A stretch of DNA of 9,490 nt from Rhizobiaceae bacterium (GTDB taxonomy: Bacteria > Pseudomonadota > Alphaproteobacteria > Rhizobiales > Rhizobiaceae), in assembly GCA_028865845.1 (NCBI GenBank), contig JAGWJK010000100.1, positions 1 to 9,490 of the forward strand, in the 5' to 3' direction. The notes beneath the pieces are model-generated. The model made no database searches. It saw nothing but the letters and a program-made list of their open reading frames with translations, and had not been told where the DNA came from. The position numbers and the translations under genes were made by a program. Below, piece after piece: positions 1 to 7,245 of the stretch (position 1 is its first letter; every line of letters begins with the position of its first letter).

Positions 1-1301
1 GGTTCAAGGCGCTGTCCGACCAGGCGCGTGCATCGACGATCTATGTTCTGGCGACCGCCGCTGCCCGCGAGGCAAGCAACGGACCCGAATTCATCCACCA
101 GGCCGAATCGATCCTGAAGCGCAAGGTGCGCGTGCTTTCCGGTGAGGAAGAAGCGCGCTTTTCAGCGCTCGGCATCATCAGCGGCTTCTTCGGCCCTGAT
201 GGTATTGCCGGCGACCTTGGCGGCGGCTCGCTCGAGCTGATCGACATCAAGGGCAAGGAATTCGGCAAGGGCATCACCCTGCCGCTCGGCGGCCTTCGTC
301 TTTCCGAATATGCCGGCGGTTCTCTCGCCAAAGCGCGCAGCTTCGCCCGCAAGCATGTGAAGACGGCAAAGCTGCTAGAGAAGGGCGAGGGGCGGACCTT
401 CTATGCCGTCGGCGGCACGTGGCGAAACATCGCCAAGCTGCACATGGAAATCCGTAAATATCCCCTGCACATGATGCAGGGTTATGAAGTGCCGCTTGAA
501 GAAATGTTACGCTTCCTCGACCAGATCGCGGAAGCCAAGGAATCGAAAGAACCGGCGCTGCTTGCCATCTCCAAGCATCGCCGCTCGCTGCTGCCCTTCG
601 GTGCTATCGCCATGCGCGAGGTTCTGGCTGAGATGAAGCCGTCCGTCGTATCGTTCTCCGCACAGGGCGTGCGTGAAGGCTATCTCTATTCATTGCTCAC
701 CGATGCCGAACGCCAGAGCGACCCGCTGCTAGTCGCCGCCGGCGAACTCGCCATCCTTCGTGCCCGTTCGCCGGAACACGCCCGCGAGCTTGCCGAATGG
801 ACCGGCCGCATGCTGCCGTTCTTCGGGATCACGGAGACGGAAGAGGAAAGTCGTTATCGCCAGGCGGCCTGTCTGCTTGCCGATATCAGCTGGCGCGCCC
901 ACCCCGACTATCGCGGCCTGCAGGCGCTGAACATCATCGCGCATACCTCCTTCGTCGGCATTACCCATGCCGGCCGCGCCTTCATCGCGCTTGCCAACTA
1001 CTACCGTTTCGAAGGTCTGCACGACGACGGTGCAACGGGGCCGCTGGCGACGATCGCAACGCCGCAATTCGTCGAACGCGCCAAGCTGCTCGGTGGCCTG
1101 CTGCGCGTGGTCTATCTGTTCTCGGCCTCGATGCCCGGCATCGTCCGCAACCTGTCGATCCGCCGCTCCCCGAGCCCGGATTTCGATCTGGAGTTCGTCG
1201 TCCCGGCCGAATATCACGATTTTGCCGGCGAATGGCTGGAGGGACGCCTCCAGCAGCTCGGCAAGCTGACCAACCGTCGGCTGGTCTTCCGGTTCGAATA
1301 G
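1..1301 (+). CDS. ppx: Exopolyphosphatase, Ppx/GppA family (5' partial)
   Basis: Ppx removes terminal phosphates from inorganic polyphosphate in the cytoplasm; the family also includes pppGpp phosphohydrolases. The reading frame is open at the window's left edge (first full codon at base 3), leaving 432 visible residues; I estimate 70-80 N-terminal residues are missing compared with a typical ~500-residue rhizobial Ppx. Visible motifs follow the family order of the actin-like ATPase fold: ATAAAREASN near residues 18-27, SGEEEARF at 46-53 (carrying the expected catalytic Glu), DLGGGS at 71-76 (phosphate loop) and AVGGTWRNIAK at 135-145. The C-terminal half resembles the helical HD-like domain, but its HD metal motif looks degenerate (LADISWRAHPD). 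A GTG at 126 is in frame but internal, because conserved Ppx sequence runs upstream of it. The stop is TAG, 13 bp from the end of the convergent cyclase gene, with no obvious terminator between. The Ppx/GppA assignment is firm; preference for polyP over pppGpp is inferred. Confidence 0.93.
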   Translation, partial: FKALSDQARASTIYVLATAAAREASNGPEFIHQAESILKRKVRVLSGEEEARFSALGIISGFFGPDGIAGDLGGGSLELIDIKGKEFGKGITLPLGGLRLSEYAGGSLAKARSFARKHVKTAKLLEKGEGRTFYAVGGTWRNIAKLHMEIRKYPLHMMQGYEVPLEEMLRFLDQIAEAKESKEPALLAISKHRRSLLPFGAIAMREVLAEMKPSVVSFSAQGVREGYLYSLLTDAERQSDPLLVAAGELAILRARSPEHARELAEWTGRMLPFFGITETEEESRYRQAACLLADISWRAHPDYRGLQALNIIAHTSFVGITHAGRAFIALANYYRFEGLHDDGATGPLATIATPQFVERAKLLGGLLRVVYLFSASMPGIVRNLSIRRSPSPDFDLEFVVPAEYHDFAGEWLEGRLQQLGKLTNRRLVFRFE

Positions 1302-1314
1302 GCATCGCGCGTGG

Positions 1315-2361
1315 TCAGCCGCGAGCGGTCTTCAAAGCCTGGTGCGTCGGGACATGCAGCGCGATCACACCCAGGAGATGGTCGCGGCCCTTGACGGCGT
1401 GATCGCCGAGGTCTTCGGTGATGATGCCCTCCGGAAGCTCGAGGCGTCGCGCAAGGTCGCTTGAAATCAGCACCTGCCGTTCGAGTGTCTTGCACAACGC
1501 TTCCAGCCGGGCCGTCGTATTCACCGTATCGCCGAAATAGGTGATCTTGTGATGATCGACGCCGATTTCGGCCGTGATGATGTCGCCGCCATGGAGAGCC
1601 GCCCGCACGCGCGGCACACGGCCGTAATCCTGCAGCCAGGTTTCCGATTCTGCTTCGATCTTGGCGAGGATATCGAAGACGCAGCGAACGCAGCGGGCAT
1701 CCTTTACCCCGCGCTTCAGCGGCCAGGTCACGATCGCGGCGTCGCCGATATAGTCGTCGATTGCTCCCTTGTGCCGACGCACGGGCTCGGCGAAGGCGGT
1801 GAACAGGTCGCTCAGATATTGCTGCGTGCGCAGATCGCCGTGCTCTTCGGCAAAGGCGGTCGAGCCGACAAGGTCTATGAAAAGGAATACCCGCTCTTCT
1901 GCGACAGGCCGGCGATAGCGGGCCGTCAGCAGGCTGAAGAAGACGTCGCGGCCGAGAAGTTCGCGCACTCGCGTCACGAAGATGATGACGGCGCTGATGG
2001 CAACCGCATAGAGATAGACCCTGGTCGGCATCAAGGTCATGTCCAGCCAGGGCGCATTGATGATATGCAACAGCTTCATCAGGCTGCCTGCGGCCGCAAA
2101 GCCGATGCCGATCAGGGCGAAATCCAATATCAGCGCCAGGACGACGAATATTGGGGTCGGGAGGCTGTGCAGCCAATCGTTCAGCCGCGGCAGGATCAGC
2201 CGGCGCTCGAAGGCAAGCACGGGCAAGGCGCAAAACAGCGCAAAGATCGCACCGATGTATATTGGCTGGCTGCTGTAGAACAGAAGATTATAGCCGACGC
2301 CGCTGATGGCAACGAATAGCGCGATGGAAATCCAGTTTAGCGCCGAAGGTATTCTTCTCAT
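1315..2361 (-). CDS. Membrane-anchored class III adenylate/guanylate cyclase
   Basis: A 348-residue protein predicted to make cAMP (or cGMP) at the inner membrane. The N-terminal half holds four hydrophobic segments, about residues 11-29, 32-51, 70-92 and 113-130. A short linker then leads to a class III cyclase homology domain from about 155 to 335. Catalytic positions appear intact: first metal Asp D163 in FIDLVGST, second metal Asp D207 in YIGDAAIVTW, and the transition-state pair N281 and R285 in GDTVNTTARLE. K272 and T274 (HKITYFG) sit where base-selecting residues lie; Thr instead of Asp is the pattern of bacterial class IIIb cyclases, usually adenylate cyclases. The start is the ATG at 2361, with AGGTGG (2376-2371) 9 nt upstream. 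It follows rnd on the same strand after 125 bp, so may have its own promoter. There is no recognisable sensor domain beyond the membrane part. The cyclase call is secure; substrate and signal are inferred. Confidence 0.93.
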   Translation of the reverse strand: MRRIPSALNWISIALFVAISGVGYNLLFYSSQPIYIGAIFALFCALPVLAFERRLILPRLNDWLHSLPTPIFVVLALILDFALIGIGFAAAGSLMKLLHIINAPWLDMTLMPTRVYLYAVAISAVIIFVTRVRELLGRDVFFSLLTARYRRPVAEERVFLFIDLVGSTAFAEEHGDLRTQQYLSDLFTAFAEPVRRHKGAIDDYIGDAAIVTWPLKRGVKDARCVRCVFDILAKIEAESETWLQDYGRVPRVRAALHGGDIITAEIGVDHHKITYFGDTVNTTARLEALCKTLERQVLISSDLARRLELPEGIITEDLGDHAVKGRDHLLGVIALHVPTHQALKTARG

Positions 2362-2486
2362 GCTGCCGATCCACCTGCGAATATTGATCCACTTCTAGAT
2401 CGTTTTCCGGCAGACGGGAAGCAAGAGGCAGCATCTACTATTCGACATCGCCATGATACCGGCAGGAGAAACAGCTCCTGACGGCT
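2362..2486. other. Intergenic region between rnd and the cyclase gene
   Basis: This 125-bp gap follows the rnd stop and precedes the cyclase start, reading on the minus strand. It contains a perfect 6-bp inverted repeat, CAGGAG at 2463-2468 and CTCCTG at 2475-2480, with a 6-nt loop, only 6 nt beyond the rnd stop. It has no T-run after it on the minus strand, so it is at best a weak terminator or an mRNA 3'-end stabiliser. A direct repeat GATCCAC (2368-2374 and 2386-2392, 18 bp apart) lies just before the cyclase start and could be a regulator site, but seven bases is short. I see no convincing promoter and no small gene here. Confidence 0.35.
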
Positions 2487-3632
2487 TCAAAGCGCGACGG
2501 TCTCGACCTTCTTGCCGACAAAGCGAAGCGCGACCTGACCCTGGATCAGTTGCAGCGCTGTTTCTCCGAAAAGATCACGGCGCCAGCCGGAAAGCGCGGC
2601 GACATCGGCCTTTTCGCCCTCGGCGGCGATCTTGTCGAGATCCTCGCTGTTGGCGATGACCTTGGGCGCTACGCCGTGCTTTTCGGCAATCAGCTTCAGC
2701 AGCACCTTCAGGAGTTCGGCAGCGGCGGCAGTGCCCTCGGGCGCCTGTTGATGACGGGGGACGTGCGGCATATCGGCCTTCGGCAATGCCAATGCTTCGT
2801 TGATCGCTTCCAGGACGGCATTGCCGGCGGCGGAGCGCTCCCAGCCCTTGGGAATCGTGCGCAGGCGCGCCAACGCCTCGCCGTCCTTCGGCTGTTGTTG
2901 GGCGATTTCGTAGATAGCGTCGTCCTTGAGCACACGGGCGCGCGGCACGTTGCGGGCGCGGGCCTCGCGCTCGCGCCAGGCGGCGACGAACTTCAGCACG
3001 GCGAGCTCCTGCGGCTTGCGCAGGCGCATCTTCAGCCGCTGCCATGCATCGTCGGGGTGGAGATCGTAGGTCTCGCGCGATTCGAGGATCGCCATCTCCT
3101 CCAGCAGCCAGGAGGCACGGCCCTCGCGTTCCAGCTGCGCCTTCAGCGACAGGTAGACGTCGCGCAGATGCGTGACATCGGCAAGCGCGTAGTCGAGCTG
3201 TTTTTCAGACAGCGGCCGGCGGCTCCAGTCGGTAAATCGCGATGACTTGTCGATGTGGACGTTCTTGATGCGGCTGACCAACTGGTCGTAGGAAACCGAA
3301 TCGCCGAAGCCGCAGACCATCGCGGCGACCTGCGTATCGAAGATCGGATGCGGAATGAGATTGCCGCGATTGAAGATGATTTCGATGTCCTGGCGCGCGG
3401 CGTGAAAGACCTTCATCACGGCCGGGTTGGCCATCAATTCGAAGAAGGGCCTAAGGTCGAGACCCTTGGCGAGCGGATCGACCAACACCTCTGTCGTCGG
3501 GCTTGCCATCTGGATCAGGCACAGTTCCGGCCAAAAGGTCGTCTCGCGCAGGAATTCCGTGTCGATGGTAATGAATTCTGACTTGGCCAGCTCTTGGCAG
3601 GCCGCCTCCAATTGGGCGGTAGTTTCGATCAT
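2487..3632 (-). CDS. rnd: Ribonuclease D
   Basis: A 381-residue 3'-5' exoribonuclease that trims the 3' ends of tRNA precursors and other small RNAs in the cytoplasm. The N-terminal DEDDy exonuclease domain (about 1-190) shows all expected metal-binding positions: D24 and E26 in TIDTEF, D82 in HAARQDIE, Y148 and D152 in LDYALADVTHL. An HRDC nucleic-acid-binding domain follows at about 208-287 (LRKPQELAVLKFVAAWRERE to AINEALAL). The last ~80 residues likely form the second HRDC-like module of RNase D. The ATG at 3632 gives MIETTAQLEAAC, the N-terminus I expect for rhizobial RNase D, and no in-frame ATG, GTG or TTG lies in the codons just upstream. Oddly, the only strong purine-rich SD-like stretch (3680-3666) lies more than 30 nt upstream of this start. 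The gene is 84 bp downstream of the multicopper oxidase gene on the same strand. Identification is very secure. Confidence 0.96.
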   Translation of the reverse strand: MIETTAQLEAACQELAKSEFITIDTEFLRETTFWPELCLIQMASPTTEVLVDPLAKGLDLRPFFELMANPAVMKVFHAARQDIEIIFNRGNLIPHPIFDTQVAAMVCGFGDSVSYDQLVSRIKNVHIDKSSRFTDWSRRPLSEKQLDYALADVTHLRDVYLSLKAQLEREGRASWLLEEMAILESRETYDLHPDDAWQRLKMRLRKPQELAVLKFVAAWREREARARNVPRARVLKDDAIYEIAQQQPKDGEALARLRTIPKGWERSAAGNAVLEAINEALALPKADMPHVPRHQQAPEGTAAAAELLKVLLKLIAEKHGVAPKVIANSEDLDKIAAEGEKADVAALSGWRRDLFGETALQLIQGQVALRFVGKKVETVAL

Positions 3633-3716
3633 ATCAACACATTCATCTGTAAAATAGTTCGTTAACCTTCCTTCTCCTTTCGGTTCGATATGTCAATACG
3701 TGGAGAGAGGATGGTA
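3633..3716 (-). promoter_or_regulatory. Leader/spacer upstream of rnd with displaced SD-like stretch and TTGACA
   Basis: On the minus strand this 84-bp gap carries TTGACA (3696-3691), a perfect -35 match, followed by the purine-rich AAAGGAGAAGGAAGG (3680-3666). No good -10 lies 16-18 nt downstream of the TTGACA. Between the purine tract and the rnd ATG lies an AT-rich segment and a six-codon reading frame, ATG at 3646-3644 to TGA at 3631-3629, whose stop overlaps the rnd start as ATGA. No terminator hairpin follows the oxidase stop, so read-through from the oxidase gene into rnd is possible. Promoter function here is a weak inference. Confidence 0.3.
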
Positions 3717-5111
3717 TCAAACGACCCGCACATAGCTGGTCATGCCGGTCTTCTGATGCTCGATGATATGGCAGTGCAGCAACCAGTCGCCGGGATTGTC
3801 GGCGACGAAACCGAGCTGGACCTTCTCGTTCGGCTGGATCAGGTAGGTGTCGGACACGAAGGGCTGCACCGGGCGCGACGACGAGGAAATCACCGTGAAG
3901 CTCATCCCGTGAAGATGGATGGGATGGCTGTGCGGCGTCAGGTTTTCCATGTCGATGACATAGCTCTTACCGAGCTTCAGCTCAGCAAGCGGCGCCGTCG
4001 GATCTGGCGTGTCACCCGGCCACGGCACCTTATTGATCGCCCAGAAACTGTAGCCGAGCGAGCCGCAGATCGTGTTGTCGGCGGTATTTTCCGCCGTGGC
4101 GCTGAGGAGCAGGGGAATATGCTCGGCGGCACCGAGATCCGCCTTCGCTACCGGATTGTCCTCAAGCGGCGCCAGATCGCGAACGTCGCGCTTCAGCGAG
4201 GTTCCGACCGAACGCAGCGTGGCGAGCACCTTGGGATCGGTCCCCTTGATATCCTCCAGCTTGACGATCGCGCCTTCGTTGTCTGGCATGCGGACGGCCA
4301 GTTCCAGCCGCTGGCCGGGACCGAGCTGCAATACGTCGAGCGGAAAACGCTGCGGCACCGGGTTGCCGTCGATCGAGATGACAGTCGCTTCCGCGCCGTC
4401 CATGCGGAAGGAATAGATCCGCGTGACGTCGGTGATCGCAAGCCGCAGGCGCACCAGCCCGCCCGACGGCGCATCATATTGCGGCTGCTGCTGCCAATTG
4501 GCGGAGCGCACGGTGCCGTAGGTCCCGGACTTGGCGGAATCGCGCGGACGGAACTGCGCAATGAACTGGCCGTCGCCGCCGAGCCGCCAGTCGCGCAGGT
4601 TGATCACGACTTCCGAGTCGAATGCGGGGTCCTTCGGGTTTTCGACGACGATGACGCCGGTCATGCCATGGCCCATCTGGATCAGCGTGTTGCAATGCGG
4701 ATGGTACCAGAAGGTGCCCGCATCCGGCGGCGTGAACGCGTAATCGAAATGATCGCCCGTATAGACGTAGGGCTGGGTCAGAAACGGCACCCCGTCCATC
4801 TTGTTTTCCAGACGGATGCCGTGCCAGTGGATCGTCGTCGGATCGTCGATGCCGTTGATCAGCCGCGCGGCGAAGGGCTCGCCCTTCTTCATGCGCAGCA
4901 CCGGCGGCATGCCGGCGTCGCCATAGGTCAGCACATCCTTGGTCGGGCCGGCATCCGTGAGCTTGGCTTCGATCTTTGCCGTCTTCAGCACCCGCGCCTC
5001 CGGCGCCGCGATCGCCTTGCTCCCGAATTTACCGGCAATACCGAGCCCGACGCCGTAGGCGCCGGCAACGGCGGAAGCTTTCAGCAGATTGCGGCGAGTA
5101 AGAATGGGCAT
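3717..5111 (-). CDS. Tat-exported multicopper oxidase (laccase/CueO/SufI superfamily)
   Basis: A 464-residue periplasmic oxidase that would couple substrate oxidation (Cu(I), phenols or other reductants) to reduction of O2 to water. The N-terminus has a twin-arginine signal (TRRNLLKAS, residues 5-13), a hydrophobic stretch to about residue 27, and an AIA cleavage site near 33-35. Three cupredoxin domains follow. All four copper motifs are intact: HWHG (H95, H97), WYHPH (H137, H139), HPIHLHG (H396, H399, H401) and HCHIIEHQKTGM (H446, C447, H448, H452, axial M457). So, unlike SufI/FtsP, the T1 and trinuclear copper sites should be filled. No methionine-rich CueO-type insert is visible, so cuprous oxidase activity is less certain than generic laccase activity. 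The start ATG at 5111 has GGAG (5121-5118) 6 nt upstream. It is divergent from aspS and upstream of rnd, neither of which suggests a partner; no copper chaperone or exporter gene is adjacent. The substrate is unknown. Confidence 0.94.
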   Translation of the reverse strand: MPILTRRNLLKASAVAGAYGVGLGIAGKFGSKAIAAPEARVLKTAKIEAKLTDAGPTKDVLTYGDAGMPPVLRMKKGEPFAARLINGIDDPTTIHWHGIRLENKMDGVPFLTQPYVYTGDHFDYAFTPPDAGTFWYHPHCNTLIQMGHGMTGVIVVENPKDPAFDSEVVINLRDWRLGGDGQFIAQFRPRDSAKSGTYGTVRSANWQQQPQYDAPSGGLVRLRLAITDVTRIYSFRMDGAEATVISIDGNPVPQRFPLDVLQLGPGQRLELAVRMPDNEGAIVKLEDIKGTDPKVLATLRSVGTSLKRDVRDLAPLEDNPVAKADLGAAEHIPLLLSATAENTADNTICGSLGYSFWAINKVPWPGDTPDPTAPLAELKLGKSYVIDMENLTPHSHPIHLHGMSFTVISSSSRPVQPFVSDTYLIQPNEKVQLGFVADNPGDWLLHCHIIEHQKTGMTSYVRVV

Positions 5112-5167
5112 GCGACGCTCCGGGGATACTGGGATATACGTGCCTGTTTAAAGTTGACCGTCGCGTT

Positions 5168-5214
5168 CAGCAATAGCATTGCAGTAGCCGGATTGCCGCA
5201 GCGAGTACCTGCGG
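5168..5214. repeat. Two inverted repeats in the multicopper oxidase upstream region
   Basis: Two perfect short inverted repeats lie 13 bp apart, about 57-103 bp upstream of the oxidase start. The first is GCAAT-AGC-ATTGC at 5170-5182. The second is CCGCAG (5196-5201) and CTGCGG (5209-5214) with a 7-nt spacer. On the minus strand TTGCTG (5173-5168), overlapping the first repeat, stands 17 nt from TAAACA, a possible weak oxidase promoter. Neither repeat matches the CueR/HmrR-type copper operator I know (ACCTTCC-N7-GGAAGGT). They may be operators for an unidentified regulator or coincidental; arms of 5-6 bp are short. Confidence 0.3.
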
Positions 5215-5250
5215 TGGCAGGGTTATAGGGTCGCCGAACAAGCTTTAACT

Positions 5251-5276
5251 GCTGGCGTTAACGTTCCAGCCTTGAC
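5251..5276 (+). promoter_or_regulatory. Candidate aspS promoter -35 with adjacent inverted repeat
   Basis: CTTGAC (5271-5276, extending to TTGACA at 5272-5277) matches the rhizobial sigma-70 -35 consensus. The spacing-appropriate -10 (around 5294-5300, CGCTTTT) is poor, so this promoter is uncertain. Directly upstream is GCTGG (5251-5255) and CCAGC (5266-5270) flanking the palindrome CGTTAACG (5256-5263), which could be a regulator site. If this promoter is used, the aspS mRNA leader would be about 70 nt and the upstream-most in-frame ATG (5291) would lie before the transcript start. Confidence 0.35.
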
Positions 5277-5326
5277 AAATCGGGCGCACCATGCGCTTTT
5301 CCGCCCGATTTTCTCGTCGGCGGGCG
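5277..5326 (+). terminator. Terminator-like inverted repeat with a competing arm, upstream of aspS
   Basis: AAATCGGGCG (5277-5286) and CGCCCGATTT (5302-5311) form a perfect 10-bp inverted repeat with a 15-nt loop, followed by TTCT. On the plus strand this resembles an intrinsic terminator 67 nt before the aspS start. A third arm, CGGGCG (5321-5326), can pair with the same CGCCCG (5302-5307), giving a mutually exclusive 6-bp stem. No gene on the plus strand ends here, so the structure is either an aspS leader attenuator, the 3' end of a short unannotated transcript, or a DNA operator. The first arm overlaps the last base of the candidate -35, so it is in the RNA only if transcription begins farther upstream. 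I see no leader peptide rich in Asp codons. Confidence 0.4.
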
Positions 5327-5365
5327 AGGGGCTTTTGTCCGCATTTGCCGCCGGCCGCCAAGCCC

Positions 5366-5369
5366 AGGA
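5366..5369 (+). promoter_or_regulatory. Ribosome binding site that sets the aspS start
   Basis: AGGA lies 8 nt before the ATG at 5378. The in-frame upstream ATG at 5291 would add 29 residues but has no such site, sits in the loop of the inverted repeat, and would add an Arg-rich stretch unlike the usual AspRS N-terminus. This supports 5378 as the start. Confidence 0.7.
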
Positions 5370-5377
5370 TATATACT

Positions 5378-7168
5378 ATGCATCGCTATCGCAGCCACAC
5401 ATGCGCCGCCCTGCGCAAGTCCGACGTCGGTTCGACCGTCCGCATCTCCGGCTGGGTTCATCGCGTTCGAGATCATGGCGGCGTGCTGTTCATCGACCTG
5501 CGCGACCACTATGGCATCACCCAGGTTGTCGCCGATCCGGATTCGCCGGCTTTCAAGCTCGCCGAAACCGTTCGCGGCGAATGGGTCATCCGCATCGACG
5601 GACTGGTGAAGGCCCGCACGGACGACACCATCAACAAGAACATGCCGACCGGCGAGATCGAGCTTTACGCGCAGGAGATCGAAGTTCTCTCTGCCGCCAA
5701 GGAGCTGCCGCTGCCGGTCTTCGGCGAGCCGGACTATCCGGAAGACGTGCGCCTGAAGTACCGCTTCCTCGACCTGCGCCGCGAAACGCTGCACAGGAAC
5801 ATCGTCAAGCGCACGCAGGTCATCTCCGCCATGCGCCGCGAGATGGGCACCGCCGGTTTCACCGAATATACCACGCCGATCCTGACGGCTTCGTCGCCGG
5901 AAGGCGCGCGCGACTTCCTCGTGCCGAGCCGCATTCATCCCGGCACCTTCTACGCGCTGCCGCAGGCGCCTCAGCAGTACAAGCAGCTGCTGATGGTTGC
6001 CGGCTTCGACCGCTATTTCCAGATCGCGCCGTGCTTCCGTGACGAAGATCCGCGTGCCGACCGTCTTCCCGGCGAATTCTACCAGCTCGACCTGGAAATG
6101 AGCTTCGTGACGCAGGAAGACGTCTGGAACACGATGGGCCCGCTGATGACCAGCGTGTTCGAGGAATTCGCCGAGGGCAAGCCGGTTACCAAGGAATGGC
6201 CGCGCATTCCCTATGACGAAGCCATTCGCAAGTATGGTTCCGACAAGCCCGATCTTCGCAACCCGATCGTCATGGAAGCGGTGACGGACCATTTCGCCGG
6301 CTCCGGCTTCAAGGTCTTCGCCAACATGATCGCGTCGAACCCGAAGGTTCAGGTCTGGGCGATCCCGGCCAAAACCGGCGGTTCGCGCGCCTTCTGCGAT
6401 CGCATGAACGCCTGGGCGCAGAGCCAGGGCCAGCCTGGCCTCGGCTACATCTTCTGGCGCAAGGAAGGCGAAAAGCTCGAAGGCGCAGGTCCGCTTGCCA
6501 AGAACATCGGCGAAGAGCGCACCGATGCGATCCGCGCGCAGCTCGGCCTCGGCGACGGCGATGCCTGCTTCTTCGTCGCCGGCGATCCGGACAAGTTCTA
6601 CAAGTTTGCCGGCGAGGCGCGTAACCGCGCTGCCGACGAGCTGAATCTGATCGACCGCGACCGTTTCGAGCTTTGCTGGATCGTCGACTTCCCGTTCTTC
6701 GAATGGAGCGAGGAAGACAAGAAGATCGACTTCGCCCACAACCCGTTCTCGATGCCGCAGGGCGGCCTTGAGGCGCTGCAGGGCCAGGATCCGCTGACGA
6801 TCAAGGCCTTCCAGTACGACGCCGTCTGCAACGGCTTCGAAATCGCTTCGGGTTCGATCCGTAACCAGTCGCCGGAAACCATGGTTGCTGCCTTCGAAAA
6901 GGTCGGCCTCAGCCAGACCGACGTCGAAGAACGCTTCGGGGGTCTCTACCGCGCGTTCCAGTACGGCGCGCCTCCGCACGGTGGTGCTGCCTTCGGTATC
7001 GACCGCATCGTTATGCTGCTGGTCGGCGCCAAGAACCTGCGCGAGATCTCGCTGTTCCCGATGAACCAGCAGGCCCAGGACCTCCTGATGGGCGCTCCCT
7101 CCGCGGCAACGCCGACGCAGCTGCGCGAACTGGCGATCCGCCCGATCCCGCCGGTCAAGAAGGACTGA
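5378..7168 (+). CDS. aspS: Aspartyl-tRNA synthetase, probably Asp/Asn non-discriminating
   Basis: This 596-residue class IIb synthetase charges tRNA with aspartate in the cytoplasm. The N-terminal OB-fold anticodon-binding domain occupies about 1-105 ([15 protein letters not shown]). [10 protein letters not shown] at 126-135 opens the catalytic domain. Motif 1 is near 155-185 with P167, followed by [13 protein letters not shown]. Motif 2 is [10 protein letters not shown], with R221 and E223. A bacterial GAD-type insertion spans roughly 300-410. Motif 3 is GIDRIVMLL, with R543 contacting ATP. Residue 33 is His (RDH), where E. coli has Leu; His at this position marks non-discriminating AspRS that also charges tRNA-Asn, to be amidated by GatCAB. 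Residue 83 is Asp, neither the Gly of the Pseudomonas aeruginosa enzyme nor the Lys of E. coli, so the dual-specificity call is partly inferred. Length and sequence match rhizobial AspRS throughout. The gene is monocistronic, divergent from the oxidase gene and closed by a strong terminator. Confidence 0.97.
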   Translation: MHRYRSHTCAALRKSDVGSTVRISGWVHRVRDHGGVLFIDLRDHYGITQVVADPDSPAFKLAETVRGEWVIRIDGLVKARTDDTINKNMPTGEIELYAQEIEVLSAAKELPLPVFGEPDYPEDVRLKYRFLDLRRETLHRNIVKRTQVISAMRREMGTAGFTEYTTPILTASSPEGARDFLVPSRIHPGTFYALPQAPQQYKQLLMVAGFDRYFQIAPCFRDEDPRADRLPGEFYQLDLEMSFVTQEDVWNTMGPLMTSVFEEFAEGKPVTKEWPRIPYDEAIRKYGSDKPDLRNPIVMEAVTDHFAGSGFKVFANMIASNPKVQVWAIPAKTGGSRAFCDRMNAWAQSQGQPGLGYIFWRKEGEKLEGAGPLAKNIGEERTDAIRAQLGLGDGDACFFVAGDPDKFYKFAGEARNRAADELNLIDRDRFELCWIVDFPFFEWSEEDKKIDFAHNPFSMPQGGLEALQGQDPLTIKAFQYDAVCNGFEIASGSIRNQSPETMVAAFEKVGLSQTDVEERFGGLYRAFQYGAPPHGGAAFGIDRIVMLLVGAKNLREISLFPMNQQAQDLLMGAPSAATPTQLRELAIRPIPPVKKD

Positions 7169-7191
7169 GGCTTTCCGCCTTGAAGACATGC

Positions 7192-7224
7192 AAAAACCCG
7201 GCGAGAGACATCGCCGGGTTTTTT
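7192..7224 (+). terminator. Bidirectional rho-independent terminator of aspS and the esterase gene
   Basis: A perfect 13-bp inverted repeat, AAAAACCCGGCGA (7192-7204) and TCGCCGGGTTTTT (7211-7223), encloses a 6-nt loop. It is followed by a T-run on the plus strand and, reversed, by a T-run on the minus strand. It lies 23 nt past the aspS stop and 21 nt past the stop of the convergent esterase gene, so it can end both transcripts. Confidence 0.92.
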
Positions 7225-7245
7225 CGTTGTGGTGGGATGGAGCGG

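Noticed and set aside
1214..2233. A 339-codon minus-strand frame overlapping ppx and the cyclase gene
   Set aside because: It is out of frame with the cyclase and Arg/Pro-rich; the cyclase frame carries all the catalytic motifs.
3690..5228. A 512-codon open frame on the plus strand across the multicopper oxidase gene
   Set aside because: It is antisense to an intact oxidase gene, has an Arg- and His-rich composition typical of shadow frames, and shows no domain.
5291..5377. An earlier in-frame start for aspS
   Set aside because: The added 29 residues are Arg-rich and outside the conserved N-terminus. There is no ribosome binding site, and the ATG lies in an inverted-repeat loop close to the candidate promoter.
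5112..5377. A CueR/HmrR copper-responsive operator or a T-box upstream of the oxidase or aspS
   Set aside because: I looked for the ACCTTCC-N7-GGAAGGT pattern and for T-box elements and found neither.
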